A stretch of 64,000 nt of DNA from Bradyrhizobium sp. BTAi1 (GCF_000015165.1 NC_009485.1:1404001-1468000); one strand, 5' to 3'; shown: positions 16,590 to 25,318, counted from the stretch's first letter. Made by a program: numbers and translations. The notes: generated from the letters alone by a model not told the origin.

Positions 16590-17756
16590 ATGGATGACCC
16601 CTCGATGTCGCAAACCAGCACGGCGGACTACTACGCCTCGATCCCGGTGTTTCGCGGTTTTTCGCGGCTGATGGAGCCGCAACTCTACAAGCCGCTGCCC
16701 GACGACTGGATGATCGGCACAGCCGATATTGTCGACTCCACCAAGGCGATCGCCGAGGGGCGATACAAGGCCGTCAACATGGCGGGAGCGGCGGTCATCG
16801 CAGCCGTGACCAATGCGCTCGAAGGGCGTGAATTCCCGTTCGTGTTCGGAGGTGACGGTGCGAGCTTCGCGGTCGGGCCGGCCGACGTCACGGCGGCGCG
16901 CGAGGCGCTGGCCGCCACCGCCACCTGGGTCCGGGAAGATCTCGGCCTGTCGATGCGCATTGCCCTGGTTCCCGTGCGGGAGATTCGCGCACAGGGGAGC
17001 GACGTGTCCGTGGCGCGTTATGGACCGTCGGCCAATCTGTCCTACGCGATGTTCGCAGGGGGCGGGCTGGGCTGGGCGGAGGCGGCCATGAAGCGCGGCG
17101 CATTCGCCGTGACGCCGGCGCCCCCCGGCACCCAGCCTGATCTGTCGGGTTTGTCCTGCCGCTTCGAGCTGATGCCGTCGTCGCGGGGGCTGATTCTCTC
17201 TGTGCTGGTGCTGCCGGCCGCGGGGGCGGACACGCAAGCTTATCGTAAGGTTATCGAGGATATCATTGCGCTGACGGAACGCAGCCCTGATGCCGGGCGG
17301 CCCGTGCCCGCCGGTGGGCCGGTCCTGCAATGGCCGCCGCAGGGACTGGGCTACGAGGTGCGGGCGGCGCGCGGCGGACCGCTGTTCGCGCGCTGGGTGC
17401 GCGTGATCGGGCGCACGCTGTTCGTCTATGCCGTCATCCGTTTCGGAATCAGCATCGGTGGCTTTGTGCCGCGCCTCTACACCCAACAGGTGGTGGAGAA
17501 TTCCGATTTTCGAAAATACGACGACGCGCTGCGGATGATCCTCGACTGCACGGAGGAGCTTGCGCAGGAGCTGGAGCGGCGCCTGAGCGACGCGGCGGCG
17601 CAAGGCATCGTCCGCTACGGTCTTCATCGGCAGGACGCGGCGATGATGACCTGCTTCACGCCGTCGGCGATCCGCCCCGATCACGTCCACTTCATCGACG
17701 GCGCACAGGGCGGTTACGCGTCGGCGGCGACCGCGCTCAAGGCTGCGGTGGCCTGA
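16590..17756 (+). CDS. DUF3095 protein with class III cyclase-like domain
   Basis: A 388-residue soluble protein matching DUF3095. Residues about 40-75 (GTADIVDSTKAIAEGRYKAVNMAGA) and 90-105 (FPFVFGGDGASFAV) parallel the metal-binding DxxxS/T strand and GGDG turn of class III nucleotide cyclases. A central PSSRGLILSVLV and a C-terminal YDDALRMILDCT...YGLHRQDAAMMTCF follow, the latter common to the family. Whether it makes a cyclic nucleotide is unknown. The start at ATG 16590 has a GAAGG SD 10 bases upstream; ATG 16605 is an alternative. It is divergent from the RMD1 gene. Confidence 0.85.
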   Translation: MDDPSMSQTSTADYYASIPVFRGFSRLMEPQLYKPLPDDWMIGTADIVDSTKAIAEGRYKAVNMAGAAVIAAVTNALEGREFPFVFGGDGASFAVGPADVTAAREALAATATWVREDLGLSMRIALVPVREIRAQGSDVSVARYGPSANLSYAMFAGGGLGWAEAAMKRGAFAVTPAPPGTQPDLSGLSCRFELMPSSRGLILSVLVLPAAGADTQAYRKVIEDIIALTERSPDAGRPVPAGGPVLQWPPQGLGYEVRAARGGPLFARWVRVIGRTLFVYAVIRFGISIGGFVPRLYTQQVVENSDFRKYDDALRMILDCTEELAQELERRLSDAAAQGIVRYGLHRQDAAMMTCFTPSAIRPDHVHFIDGAQGGYASAATALKAAVA

Positions 17757-17766
17757 GGCGGGGAGA

Positions 17767-17860
17767 GCATGATGCCGATTGCGCGGAAGCGCATTTTGCT
17801 CTCAGCCCGCAGTTTAAGCATCATCTCTCCGGAACCGGTTTCCACCTTTCCGGATCATGC
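17767..17860. repeat. Intergenic inverted repeat (GCATGATxCCG family)
   Basis: The ends GCATGATGCCG and CGGATCATGC are inverted, and the right half contains the CCGGAACCGGTTTCC core known from many Bradyrhizobium intergenic regions. It fills the space between two convergent genes and may act as their shared terminator. Confidence 0.5.
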
Positions 17861-17862
17861 AT

Positions 17863-18297
17863 CTAGCGCGCGCGGGTCCAGGTCTCGGCGCCACACAGCG
17901 CACCCACGCAGCCTTCGACCTTCAACGTCTCCGGCCCGGAGACCGAGATGTGACTGTTGTAGCTCTGGCCGTCATCGGCGTTGTAGATCCTGCCCGACCA
18001 TTTGTTGGGCCCGTCCGGACGAATGCCCTCGAACAGCTGCAGGCCGATGATCGGCCGGTTGGCAAGCGCGCGATTCGGATTCTTGTTGTCGACGGCCGGC
18101 TTGCCGGTGTCGGTGTCCATCGGCTGCTTGAGCCAGATCACGGTCCCGCACAGCTCGGCGCCGCATTTCGTCACCTTGATCTTGGCGTCGCCTGCCTGCG
18201 TCAGCCAGGTGCCGGTCGGATCGTCCGCCGCCATGGCCGGCTGCGCGACTCCCAGCGCAACAAAGACAAGAGCTGTTAAACGCAGTTTGTAAGTCAT
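17863..18297 (-). CDS. DUF2147 secreted protein
   Basis: A 144-residue protein. The signal peptide (MTYKLRLTALVFVALGVAQPAMA) is cleaved after residue 23. The mature part begins DDPTGTWLT and matches DUF2147, a periplasmic beta-barrel (lipocalin-like) family, with WSGRIYNADDGQSYNSHI as the central signature and two Cys pairs (KCGAELCG, GCVGALCG). The ligand is unknown. The frame is open to 18669, but only the ATG at 18297 gives a signal peptide. The promoter region towards the GNAT gene is about 150 bp with no clear motif. Confidence 0.88.
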   Translation of the reverse strand: MTYKLRLTALVFVALGVAQPAMAADDPTGTWLTQAGDAKIKVTKCGAELCGTVIWLKQPMDTDTGKPAVDNKNPNRALANRPIIGLQLFEGIRPDGPNKWSGRIYNADDGQSYNSHISVSGPETLKVEGCVGALCGAETWTRAR

Positions 18298-18454
18298 CTG
18301 AACCCCCGATGAGACGGAATTCCTTAGCAGCAAACTTAGGCGATGCAATCGCCGGGAGCTTGTTGTCCAACGGCGCCTCATCACGATCGGGTGGGCGGCA
18401 GCGTGCCGTCTCAATCTCTTGTTCAAACGTCTCGGCGGCCGGTGCCCGTGGCTG

Positions 18455-18988
18455 TCACCACGGCAATCCCTGCAGGTCGAGCGTGCCGCGGGTTGGTGCG
18501 CTGCGCTTGATGTCGTGAACGAGCGCTGACAGCGCATCGAAGCGGACGCGACCGCGCTGCGGCTGCTCGACATACACGTCGCCCGTGAACGGCGTGAAGC
18601 CTCGCGACGCGTAGGACGGAATCCGATCTTCCGCGCAGAACAGGATGGCGAAATTGATGGAGTCCTCATGGCGGAAGGTCTGTATGGCGGCGTTCAGCGC
18701 CACGGTGGCCAACCCCTGATTGCGCCGGTCCGCGCGCGTCAACACGCCGCCGATGCCGCCGACATTGATCTTCTGTCCATTCCACGTCACGACGCGGCGA
18801 TAGAGGCCGGCATGGCCGACGACCTCACCGGTCTCGTCCTGCACCAGAACGCGCAGGTCGGCATGCGCAAATGTGATACCGGCCCAGGGTAATCCGGCGA
18901 CCACCTCGGGCGGCCAGATCGCATCATAAAGCGGTTTGACTTGCGGCCAGGCGGCGTCGCCATTCAATATGTCGATTTCGATGCTCAT
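18455..18988 (-). CDS. GNAT family N-acetyltransferase
   Basis: A 177-residue acyltransferase. The acetyl-CoA site is seen as VGGIGGVLTRADRRNQGLATVAL (motif A, with R-x-x-G-L/A) around residues 75-98. The preceding VVGHAGLYRRVV strand and C-terminal FCAEDRIPSYASRGF follow the GNAT order. The arrangement is nearest to AAC(2')-type or NodA-like acetyl/acyltransferases by eye, but the substrate cannot be named. It is monocistronic, on the strand opposite to sodB. Confidence 0.82.
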   Translation of the reverse strand: MSIEIDILNGDAAWPQVKPLYDAIWPPEVVAGLPWAGITFAHADLRVLVQDETGEVVGHAGLYRRVVTWNGQKINVGGIGGVLTRADRRNQGLATVALNAAIQTFRHEDSINFAILFCAEDRIPSYASRGFTPFTGDVYVEQPQRGRVRFDALSALVHDIKRSAPTRGTLDLQGLPW

Positions 18989-19093
18989 GAAAGCGGCTCG
19001 CTTTTTCCAAATTCACGGTGTTTTACGGCTTCGGAACCTTCTATAAGGAGGTCCCGTTAAATCCCGTCTTCCCACAAGTTGCGGAACCGACCC

Positions 19094-19693
19094 ATGACAT
19101 TTACGCTTCCCCCCCTGCCTTATGCCTATGAAGCCCTCGGCCCCTACATGTCCAAGGAGACGCTGGAGTACCACCACGACAAGCATCACCAAGCCTATGT
19201 GACCAACGGCAACAATGCGATCAAGGGGACTGAATTCGAAGGCAAGTCCCTCGAGGAGATCGTCAAGGGATCGTTCGGCAAGAACCCCGCGGTGTTCAAC
19301 AATGCCGGCCAGCACTTCAATCACATTCACTTCTGGTCGTGGCTGAAGCCGAATGGTGGCGGAACCAAGCTGCCGGGCGCGCTGGAAAAGAAGATCGACG
19401 AGGATCTCGGCGGCTACGAGAAGTTCAAGGCGGACTTCATCGCTGCCGGCGTCGGCCAGTTCGGTTCGGGCTGGGCCTGGCTCTCGGTCAAGAACGGCAA
19501 GCTGGAAATCTCCAAGACCGCCAACGGCGAAAATCCGCTGGTCTATGGTGCGACCCCGATCCTCGGTGTCGATGTCTGGGAGCATTCCTATTACATCGAC
19601 TACCGCAATCGCCGCCCCGACTACCTGAAGGCCTTCGTCGAGAATCTCATCAACTGGGAATATGTCGAAGAGCTCTACAGCAAGGCCGTTTGA
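19094..19693 (+). CDS. sodB: Superoxide dismutase, Fe type
   Basis: A 199-residue cytosolic superoxide dismutase. Metal ligands are H27 (LEYHHDKHH), the His of FNHIHFW, and the Asp and His of DVWEHSYYIDYRN. The FNNAGQHFNH motif places the second-shell Gln in the N-terminal domain as in iron enzymes, though Fe/Mn selectivity needs biochemistry. There is no signal peptide. ATG 19094 aligns with the family start; the frame opens at 19079. It is followed by a strong intrinsic terminator at 19715. Confidence 0.95.
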   Translation: MTFTLPPLPYAYEALGPYMSKETLEYHHDKHHQAYVTNGNNAIKGTEFEGKSLEEIVKGSFGKNPAVFNNAGQHFNHIHFWSWLKPNGGGTKLPGALEKKIDEDLGGYEKFKADFIAAGVGQFGSGWAWLSVKNGKLEISKTANGENPLVYGATPILGVDVWEHSYYIDYRNRRPDYLKAFVENLINWEYVEELYSKAV

Positions 19694-19714
19694 TCGATCG
19701 TGATCTGCGTGCGA

Positions 19715-19744
19715 GGGCGGCTGCTGCGGTGGCCGCCCTTTTTT
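19715..19744 (+). terminator. Rho-independent terminator of sodB
   Basis: A perfect 7-bp stem (GGGCGGC / GCCGCCC) with a 10-nt loop is followed directly by six T residues, 22 bp after the sodB stop codon. Confidence 0.9.
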
Positions 19745-19888
19745 GTGATCGACGTGACGGGCGCGTCTGTTTGTGACTGGCGCATTTGCGCGGGTGATGC
19801 CATGGAAAAGCCCGTGCGGCGAAAATTTTGCTCCAATGGCGGCGAGAGCAGGGCATCTCTTCTCTCGATGCGATGCAGGTAAGGTCTC

Positions 19889-20275
19889 GTGAATCAGCTG
19901 TTCGGATATGTCCTCGTTTTCTTCGGCGGTGGTTGTGGCGCCTCGCTGCGGCACGCGATCAACATGGCGAGCGCCAGGGCACTCGGTACCGATTTCCCCT
20001 ATGGCACGTTCATCATCAACATCAGCGGCTCGATCGTGATGGGCCTGATCGCCGGCTATCTGACCTTCAAGGGCAGCGCGACCCAGCACTGGCGGCTGTT
20101 CCTGATGACCGGCATCCTCGGCGGCTACACAACCTTTTCGGCCTTCTCGCTCGACACCGCGCTGCTCTACGAGCGGGGCGCGCTGGGGCTGGCCGCGCTG
20201 TATGTCCTCGGATCGGTCGGCATCTCGATTGCCGGCCTGTTCGCCGGGTTGGCCCTGGTGCGCTACCTGACCTGA
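19889..20275 (+). CDS. crcB: Fluoride exporter CrcB/Fluc
   Basis: A 128-residue membrane protein with four spans and the Fluc signatures GGGCGASLRH near the N terminus, YGTFIINISGSIVMGL and GILGGYTTFSAFSLD (Phe-box track and sodium site). It forms a dual-topology dimer that exports fluoride. It starts at GTG 19889 behind a good SD (AGGTAAGG). No fluoride riboswitch could be recognised in its 144-bp upstream spacer. It is monocistronic before the zinc block. Confidence 0.95.
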   Translation: MNQLFGYVLVFFGGGCGASLRHAINMASARALGTDFPYGTFIINISGSIVMGLIAGYLTFKGSATQHWRLFLMTGILGGYTTFSAFSLDTALLYERGALGLAALYVLGSVGISIAGLFAGLALVRYLT

Positions 20276-20317
20276 TCGAGGGCACCGGCCAGCGCGGGTG
20301 CGATGGACAGTCATGAT

Positions 20318-20338
20318 GTTATAATGTAACATTATAAC
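20318..20338. promoter_or_regulatory. Perfect 21-bp palindrome, probable Zur operator overlapping a -10 box
   Basis: Perfect 10-bp arms (GTTATAATGT and ACATTATAAC) flank a central A, the size and AT-rich character of alphaproteobacterial Zur boxes. The left arm contains TATAAT (20320-20325), an ideal -10, with a weak -35 (GTGCGA) 16 bp upstream. It ends 3 bp before the His-rich ORF start codon, so a bound repressor would block the promoter of the zinc operon. Confidence 0.8.
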
Positions 20339-20341
20339 GAC

Positions 20342-20581
20342 ATGACCCAGCCCGCCATCCATAGCCACGGCCATCCCGACCTGCCCGGCGCCCATCTGCA
20401 TGGCGTCTCGGGACACGGCGCCTCTGGACACAGCCATGTGCACAGCCATGGCCCGGCCGCGCCGCACCCGGCGCAGCCTGCGGTCTGGTCGATCCTGCGC
20501 ATGCCCGTGACCACCCGGTTTGGTGCCGCGCTGGCAGCCAGCGCCGTGCTGTGGGTGATCGTCTGGCTGGCGATGCGGTGA
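20342..20581 (+). CDS. His-rich small membrane protein heading the zinc uptake operon
   Basis: A 79-residue protein with eleven histidines in the first 42 residues (H7, 9, 11, 18, 20, 25, 30, 32, 34, 36, 42) mixed with Gly and Ser, then one membrane span at about 57-77. It ends two bases before znuC. The His-rich half suggests zinc binding, either holding zinc at the membrane for ZnuB or handing it on (inference). The palindrome ends 3 bp before the ATG, leaving no room for an SD. If transcription starts from the overlapping TATAAT, the mRNA is nearly leaderless. Confidence 0.75.
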   Translation: MTQPAIHSHGHPDLPGAHLHGVSGHGASGHSHVHSHGPAAPHPAQPAVWSILRMPVTTRFGAALAASAVLWVIVWLAMR

Positions 20582-20583
20582 CG

Positions 20584-21336
20584 ATGATGGCTCAGCTGCA
20601 GTTTCGCGATCTCACTTTGGGCTATGACCGCCACCCGGCCGTGCACCATCTGTCCGGCGACGTCGCGCCGGGCGCGCTGCTCGCGGTCGTCGGACCCAAC
20701 GGTGCCGGCAAATCAACCCTGTTTCGCGGTATTGTCGGACTGTTGAAGCCGCTGGCCGGCACCATCGCCGGTCTGAAGCCGCGCGAGATCGCCTATCTGC
20801 CGCAGATCGCCGACATCGATCGCAGCTTTCCGATTTCGGTGTTCGATTTCGTCAGCACCGGGCTGTGGCGCACCACCGGCATTTTCGGCGGGATCGGCGC
20901 CGCAGCGCGCCAGAAGATCGCGCAGGCGATCGCTGCGGTCGGCCTCACTGGCTTCGAGAGCCGCGGCATCGGTACGCTCTCAGGGGGACAGATGCAGCGG
21001 GTGCTGTTCGCGCGCGTGCTGCTGCAGGACGCCCGCGTGATTGTCCTTGATGAGCCGTTCAACGCGATGGATTCCAAGACATCAGCGGATCTGCTGCGGT
21101 TGATCGAGCATTGGCATGGCGAGCAGCGCACGGTGCTGGCGGCGCTGCATGACATGGACATGGTGCGCGCGCATTTCCCGCAGACCCTGCTGCTGGCGCG
21201 CGAGGCGGTGGCCTGGGGGCCGACGGCCGAGGTGCTGACCGCCGACAATCTCCTGCAGGCGCGCCGGATGTGCGAGGCCTTCGACGATACTGCGGCGACC
21301 TGTCAGCCGCAGCAGCGCTCCGCGCGGGCGGCCTGA
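20584..21336 (+). CDS. znuC: Zinc ABC transporter ATP-binding protein
   Basis: A 250-residue ATPase of the ZnuC/manganese-zinc importer type. It has Walker A GPNGAGKST, a Q-loop (YLPQIADIDRSFP, typical for metal importers), signature LSGGQMQR, Walker B VIVLDEPF and the H-loop in LAALHDMD. It follows the His-rich ORF by two bases, and its stop overlaps the znuB start (TGATG), indicating translational coupling. ATG 20584 or 20587 may initiate. Confidence 0.92.
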   Translation: MMAQLQFRDLTLGYDRHPAVHHLSGDVAPGALLAVVGPNGAGKSTLFRGIVGLLKPLAGTIAGLKPREIAYLPQIADIDRSFPISVFDFVSTGLWRTTGIFGGIGAAARQKIAQAIAAVGLTGFESRGIGTLSGGQMQRVLFARVLLQDARVIVLDEPFNAMDSKTSADLLRLIEHWHGEQRTVLAALHDMDMVRAHFPQTLLLAREAVAWGPTAEVLTADNLLQARRMCEAFDDTAATCQPQQRSARAA

Positions 21337-22205
21337 TGATCCGGCAGGCCCTGATCGATCCGTTCTCGGATTTCGAGTTCATGCGCCGCGCGCTGGCCGC
21401 CGTCATTGCGCTGTCGCTCGGCTCCGGCCCGATCGGTGTGTTCCTGATGCTCCGGCGCATGAGCCTGGTCGGTGACGCCATGGCGCATGCGATCCTGCCG
21501 GGCGCGGCCATCGGCTTTCTGCTGTCCGGGCTCAATCTGTTCGCGATGACCACCGGCGGCCTGATCGCCGGCTTTGCCGTGGCGCTGCTGTCGGGCCTGG
21601 TGTCGCGCTCGACCGGGCTCAAGGAGGATGCGTCGCTGGCGACCTTCTATCTCGCCTCGCTGGCGATCGGCGTCACCATCGTGTCCGTCAAGGGCACCAA
21701 TATCGACCTGCTGCACGTCTTGTTCGGCAATATCCTGGCGATGGACGATCCGACGCTGTTGATGGTGGCGGGCAATGCCACGATCACTCTGCTCGTGCTC
21801 GCCGTGATCTATCGCCCGCTGGTGATCGAGAGCGTCGATCCCTTGTTTCTGCGCACGGTGAGCCGGGCCGGCGCGCCAGCGCATCTGATCTTTCTCGGCC
21901 TGATCGTGGTCAATCTCGTCAACGGCTTTCAGGCCCTCGGCACCCTGCTCGCGGTCGGCCTGATGATCCTGCCGGCCGGCATTGCGCGGTTCTGGTCACG
22001 CGACGTCACGCCGATGATCTGCATCGCGGTCGCCTCGGCGATCGTGTCCGGCTATATCGGGCTGGTGCTGTCGTTCCAGACCCGCATTCCCTCGGGGCCT
22101 GCGATCATCCTGGTCGCGTCGCTCCTCTATCTCGGCTCGGTGCTGTTTGGACGCGTGGGCGGCGTGCTTCCGCAGCTGTTTCCGGGACGTCACCTCGAAG
22201 CCTGA
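21336..22205 (+). CDS. znuB: Zinc ABC transporter permease
   Basis: A 289-residue ABC-3 family permease with about eight membrane spans. Family motifs visible are LRRMSLVGDAMAHAILPGAAIGF (about residues 33-55), the coupling-helix region, and TLLAVGLMILPAGIARFW. It forms the channel of the znu importer with ZnuC. The start codon overlaps the znuC stop. znuA follows 11 bp downstream. Confidence 0.92.
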   Translation: MIRQALIDPFSDFEFMRRALAAVIALSLGSGPIGVFLMLRRMSLVGDAMAHAILPGAAIGFLLSGLNLFAMTTGGLIAGFAVALLSGLVSRSTGLKEDASLATFYLASLAIGVTIVSVKGTNIDLLHVLFGNILAMDDPTLLMVAGNATITLLVLAVIYRPLVIESVDPLFLRTVSRAGAPAHLIFLGLIVVNLVNGFQALGTLLAVGLMILPAGIARFWSRDVTPMICIAVASAIVSGYIGLVLSFQTRIPSGPAIILVASLLYLGSVLFGRVGGVLPQLFPGRHLEA

Positions 22206-22216
22206 AGTTCATCGCC

Positions 22217-23092
22217 ATGAAGCGCCTGTTGCCAGCCCTCAGCCTGTTCCTCGCTCTGTTGCCCAGCGTCCCCGCATCAGCACAGACGCGGCCGAACGTC
22301 GTCACCAGCTTTTCGATCCTGGCCGACTTCGCCCGCCGGGTCGGCGGCGACAGGATCAGCGTGACGTCGCTGGTCGGGCCGGACAGCGACGCTCATGTCT
22401 ATACGCCGACGCCTCATGATGCGAAGGACGTCGGCGCCGCGCGGCTTCTGATCGTCAACGGGCTCGGTCTCGAAGGCTGGCTGCCGCGCCTGCAGCAGGC
22501 CTCCGGCAGCAAGGCGCCGATCATCGTGGCCACACAGGGCATCACCCCGCGCAAGCGCGGCGCGGACGCCGATCCGCATGCCTGGCAGTCGGTCGGCAAT
22601 GCCAGGGTCTATGTTCGGAATATTCGCGACGCCCTGGTTGCCGCCGATCCGGCCGATGCCGCCGTGTTCCAGGCCAATGCCGAGCGTTACCTGGCCGAAC
22701 TCGACGCCCTCGACCAGGAGGTGCGCGCCGAAATCGGCAAGATCCCGCCGGAGCGGCGCAAGGTGATCTCCACGCACGACGCCTTCGGCTATTTCGCCGA
22801 CGCCTACGGCATCCAGTTCATCGCCCCGCTGGGCGTCTCCACCGAGACCGAGCCCTCCGCCCGCGACGTGGCAGAGATCATCGTCCAGGTCAGGAAGGAC
22901 AAGATTCCGGCGGTCTTCCTGGAGAATTTCAACGATGACCGGCTGGTCGGCCGCATTGCCGCCGAGACCGGGGCGAAGATCGGCGGCACGCTGTATTCAG
23001 ATGCTCTGAGCGAGGAAAACGGCCCTGCACCCACTTACATTGCCATGGTCAGGCACAATATAAGGGCCCTGACGAGCGCGCTGGGCCGCTAG
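22217..23092 (+). CDS. znuA: Zinc-binding periplasmic protein ZnuA-like
   Basis: A 291-residue cluster A-I metal receptor with a signal peptide ending at about residue 22 (SASA-Q). Metal ligands are H60 (DAHVY), H121 (DPHAW), H187 (STHDAFGYF) and D262 (LYSDALS), the 3-His/1-Asp set of Zn/Mn receptors. The long His-rich loop common to many ZnuA proteins is absent; the separate His-rich protein at the start of the operon may take over that function (inference). Zinc is favoured over manganese by the neighbouring CobW-type GTPase and Zur-like operator. Confidence 0.88.
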   Translation: MKRLLPALSLFLALLPSVPASAQTRPNVVTSFSILADFARRVGGDRISVTSLVGPDSDAHVYTPTPHDAKDVGAARLLIVNGLGLEGWLPRLQQASGSKAPIIVATQGITPRKRGADADPHAWQSVGNARVYVRNIRDALVAADPADAAVFQANAERYLAELDALDQEVRAEIGKIPPERRKVISTHDAFGYFADAYGIQFIAPLGVSTETEPSARDVAEIIVQVRKDKIPAVFLENFNDDRLVGRIAAETGAKIGGTLYSDALSEENGPAPTYIAMVRHNIRALTSALGR

Positions 23093-23177
23093 GCCCGTTG
23101 GGGCCCTCCGGGCAGCGCGTCATAAGCCATTTTCGGCGGCGATCCATTCGACGGCGATCTTAGTTTTCGGAGTGAGC

Positions 23178-24215
23178 ATGTCCGACGCGAGCAAGATTCC
23201 AGTGACGGTCCTGACCGGCTATCTCGGGGCCGGCAAGACCACGCTTTTGAACCGCATCCTCTCGGAAGACCACGGCAAGAAATACGCCGTCATCGTCAAC
23301 GAATTTGGCGAGATCGGCATCGACAACGACCTCATCGTCGGCGCCGACGAGGAAGTGTTCGAGATGAACAATGGCTGCATCTGCTGCACCGTGCGCGGCG
23401 ATCTCGTGCGCATCATCTCGGGCCTGATGCGGCGCAAGGGCAAGTTCGACGCCATCATCGTCGAGACCACGGGCCTCGCCGATCCGGCGCCGGTCGCGCA
23501 GACCTTCTTCGTCGACGAGGACGTGCAGAAGAACGCGCGGCTTGATGCTGTCGTGACGGTCGCCGATGCGAAATGGCTGTCGGACCGGCTCAAGGATGCG
23601 CCCGAGGCCAAGAACCAGATCGCCTTCGCCGACGTCATCGTGCTCAACAAGACCGACCTCGTCACCAAGCCGGAGTTGGCAGAGGTCGAGGCGCGCATCC
23701 GCGCCATCAACCCCTATGCAAGGCTGCATCGCACCGAGCGCTGCCAGATCGCGATCTCGGACGTGCTGGAGCGCGGCGCGTTCGATCTCGACCGCATCCT
23801 CGAGATCGAGCCGGAATTCCTCAACGCCGGCGACGATCACGATCATCACCATGATCACGACCACGGCCATGATCATCACCACCATCATGATCACGGCCTG
23901 AAGCACTATCATGATGAGGAGATGCAGTCGCTGTCGCTGCGCTCCGACAAGCCGCTCGATCCGTCGAAATTCATGCCCTGGCTGCAGAACCTGGTGCAGA
24001 TCGAGGGCGGCAAGATCCTGCGCTCCAAGGGCATCCTGGCGTTCCAGGACGATGACGACCGCTACGTCTTCCAGGGCGTGCACATGATGCTGGAAGGCGA
24101 TCATCAGCGGAAGTGGAAGCCGGACGAGGTCCGCCAGAGCCGTGTCGTCTTCATCGGCCGTGAGCTGCCGGAAGACGCCATCCGCGAAGGCTTCGAGCGC
24201 TGCATCGTATCCTGA
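23178..24215 (+). CDS. CobW/COG0523 family GTPase, putative zinc metallochaperone
   Basis: A 345-residue G3E GTPase. It has Walker A GYLGAGKTT (14-22), the diagnostic CxCC metal site C67-I-C69-C70, ETTGLADPAP (switch/Walker B) and NKTDLV for guanine. A linker of repeated His and Asp from about residue 218 to 250 precedes the C-terminal domain. Such proteins deliver zinc to client enzymes in zinc starvation. ATG 23178 fits the CGGAG SD better than GTG 23172. It lies 85 bp after znuA, and its stop overlaps the WD40 gene start, so this pair is coupled. Confidence 0.92.
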   Translation: MSDASKIPVTVLTGYLGAGKTTLLNRILSEDHGKKYAVIVNEFGEIGIDNDLIVGADEEVFEMNNGCICCTVRGDLVRIISGLMRRKGKFDAIIVETTGLADPAPVAQTFFVDEDVQKNARLDAVVTVADAKWLSDRLKDAPEAKNQIAFADVIVLNKTDLVTKPELAEVEARIRAINPYARLHRTERCQIAISDVLERGAFDLDRILEIEPEFLNAGDDHDHHHDHDHGHDHHHHHDHGLKHYHDEEMQSLSLRSDKPLDPSKFMPWLQNLVQIEGGKILRSKGILAFQDDDDRYVFQGVHMMLEGDHQRKWKPDEVRQSRVVFIGRELPEDAIREGFERCIVS

Positions 24216-25234
24216 TGAGCTCGTTCGATCAGGGCGGCGAGGCCGCATCCATCGTGTCCGTCACCGACAAGGTGAAGCCGGTCTCGCTCGGCATGGCCGT
24301 GACGGCCGTGCATTATCTCGGCGATCGCGCCGCCTTCGTCGGCACCGAGGAGACTGTCGCCGTCGTCGACGCCGAGGGCGAGATCAGCAAGGTCGACGTC
24401 ACAGGCGGCGGCATCCTGTCGGCGGTGTCGGATGGATCGCGCATCCTGATCGGCGGCGATGACGGCAAAGTCACCGCGCTCGACAAGGCCGGCACCGTGA
24501 GCGTGCTCGCCACCGATCCGAAGCGTCGCTGGATCGACAATGTCGCGGTTCATCCCGATGGCGCGATCGCCTGGTCGGTCGGCAAGACCGCGTTCGTGCG
24601 TGCGCCGAAGGGCGAGGAGAAGTCACTCGAGGTGCCCTCGACCGCGGGCGGGTTGGCCTTCGCGCCGAAGGGGCTGCGGCTCGCGATCGCGCATTACAAC
24701 GGTGCCACGCTGTGGTTTCCCAACATGGCGGGCGAGCCGGAATTTCTCGGCTGGGCCGGCTCGCATCATGCGGTCACCTTCAGCCCCGACAACAAATTCC
24801 TGGTCACGGCGATGCACGAGCCGGCACTGCATGGCTGGCGGCTCGCGGACAGCCGCCATATGCGCATGACCGGCTATCCGTCGCGGGTGAAGTCGATGTC
24901 CTGGGGCAGCGGCGGCCGCTTTCTCGCGACCTCCGGGGCCGACGTGGTCATCCTGTGGCCGTTCGTCGGCAAGGACGGCCCGATGGGCAAGGAGCCGGCG
25001 ATGCTGGCGCCGATGAAGGCCAAGGTCACCGCGGTCGCGTGTCATCCCAAGCAGGACATTCTCGCCTGCGGCTATGAGGACGGCACCGTGCTGATGGTGC
25101 GAATGCAGGACGGTGCCGAGATCCTGGTGCGGCGGAACGAGACGCCGCCGATCGCGGCGCTGGGCTGGAATGCGGCCGGAACCTGGCTGGCGTTCTCCGA
25201 CGAGAGCGGCGAAGCCGGATTGCTGCGACTCTGA
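24215..25234 (+). CDS. WD40 repeat beta-propeller protein
   Basis: A 339-residue protein made of seven short beta-propeller blades. Blade ends are seen as VHYLGDRAAFVGTEETVAVVD, DGSRILIGGDDGKVTALD, HPDGAIAWSVG, SPDNKFLVTAMHE, GSGGRFLATSGADVVILW and HPKQDILACGYEDGTV. There is no signal peptide, so it is cytosolic. The start codon overlaps the CobW stop. In many rhizobiales this pair is kept together, which suggests a scaffold or client-binding partner of the zinc GTPase (inference). Confidence 0.85.
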   Translation: MSSFDQGGEAASIVSVTDKVKPVSLGMAVTAVHYLGDRAAFVGTEETVAVVDAEGEISKVDVTGGGILSAVSDGSRILIGGDDGKVTALDKAGTVSVLATDPKRRWIDNVAVHPDGAIAWSVGKTAFVRAPKGEEKSLEVPSTAGGLAFAPKGLRLAIAHYNGATLWFPNMAGEPEFLGWAGSHHAVTFSPDNKFLVTAMHEPALHGWRLADSRHMRMTGYPSRVKSMSWGSGGRFLATSGADVVILWPFVGKDGPMGKEPAMLAPMKAKVTAVACHPKQDILACGYEDGTVLMVRMQDGAEILVRRNETPPIAALGWNAAGTWLAFSDESGEAGLLRL

Positions 25235-25318
25235 TGGGGCATTGGGGCGCAGGCCCCAACGGAACCCCGCTCCGCTCTGGCCGTTGTTCCCCGCATCATA
25301 GGGTGCGGAGGACAGAAG

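Noticed and set aside
19745..19888. Possible fluoride riboswitch before crcB (GGTGATGCC ...)
   Set aside because: The GGNGATGG ... CCGCC ... GCTAATGRC order needed for the crcB motif is not present; only the first few bases are similar.
23829..23925. Repeated GATCACCATGATCAC tract in the cobW gene as a possible CRISPR or mobile repeat
   Set aside because: It encodes the His/Asp metal linker in frame; spacing is irregular and no spacer-like units exist.
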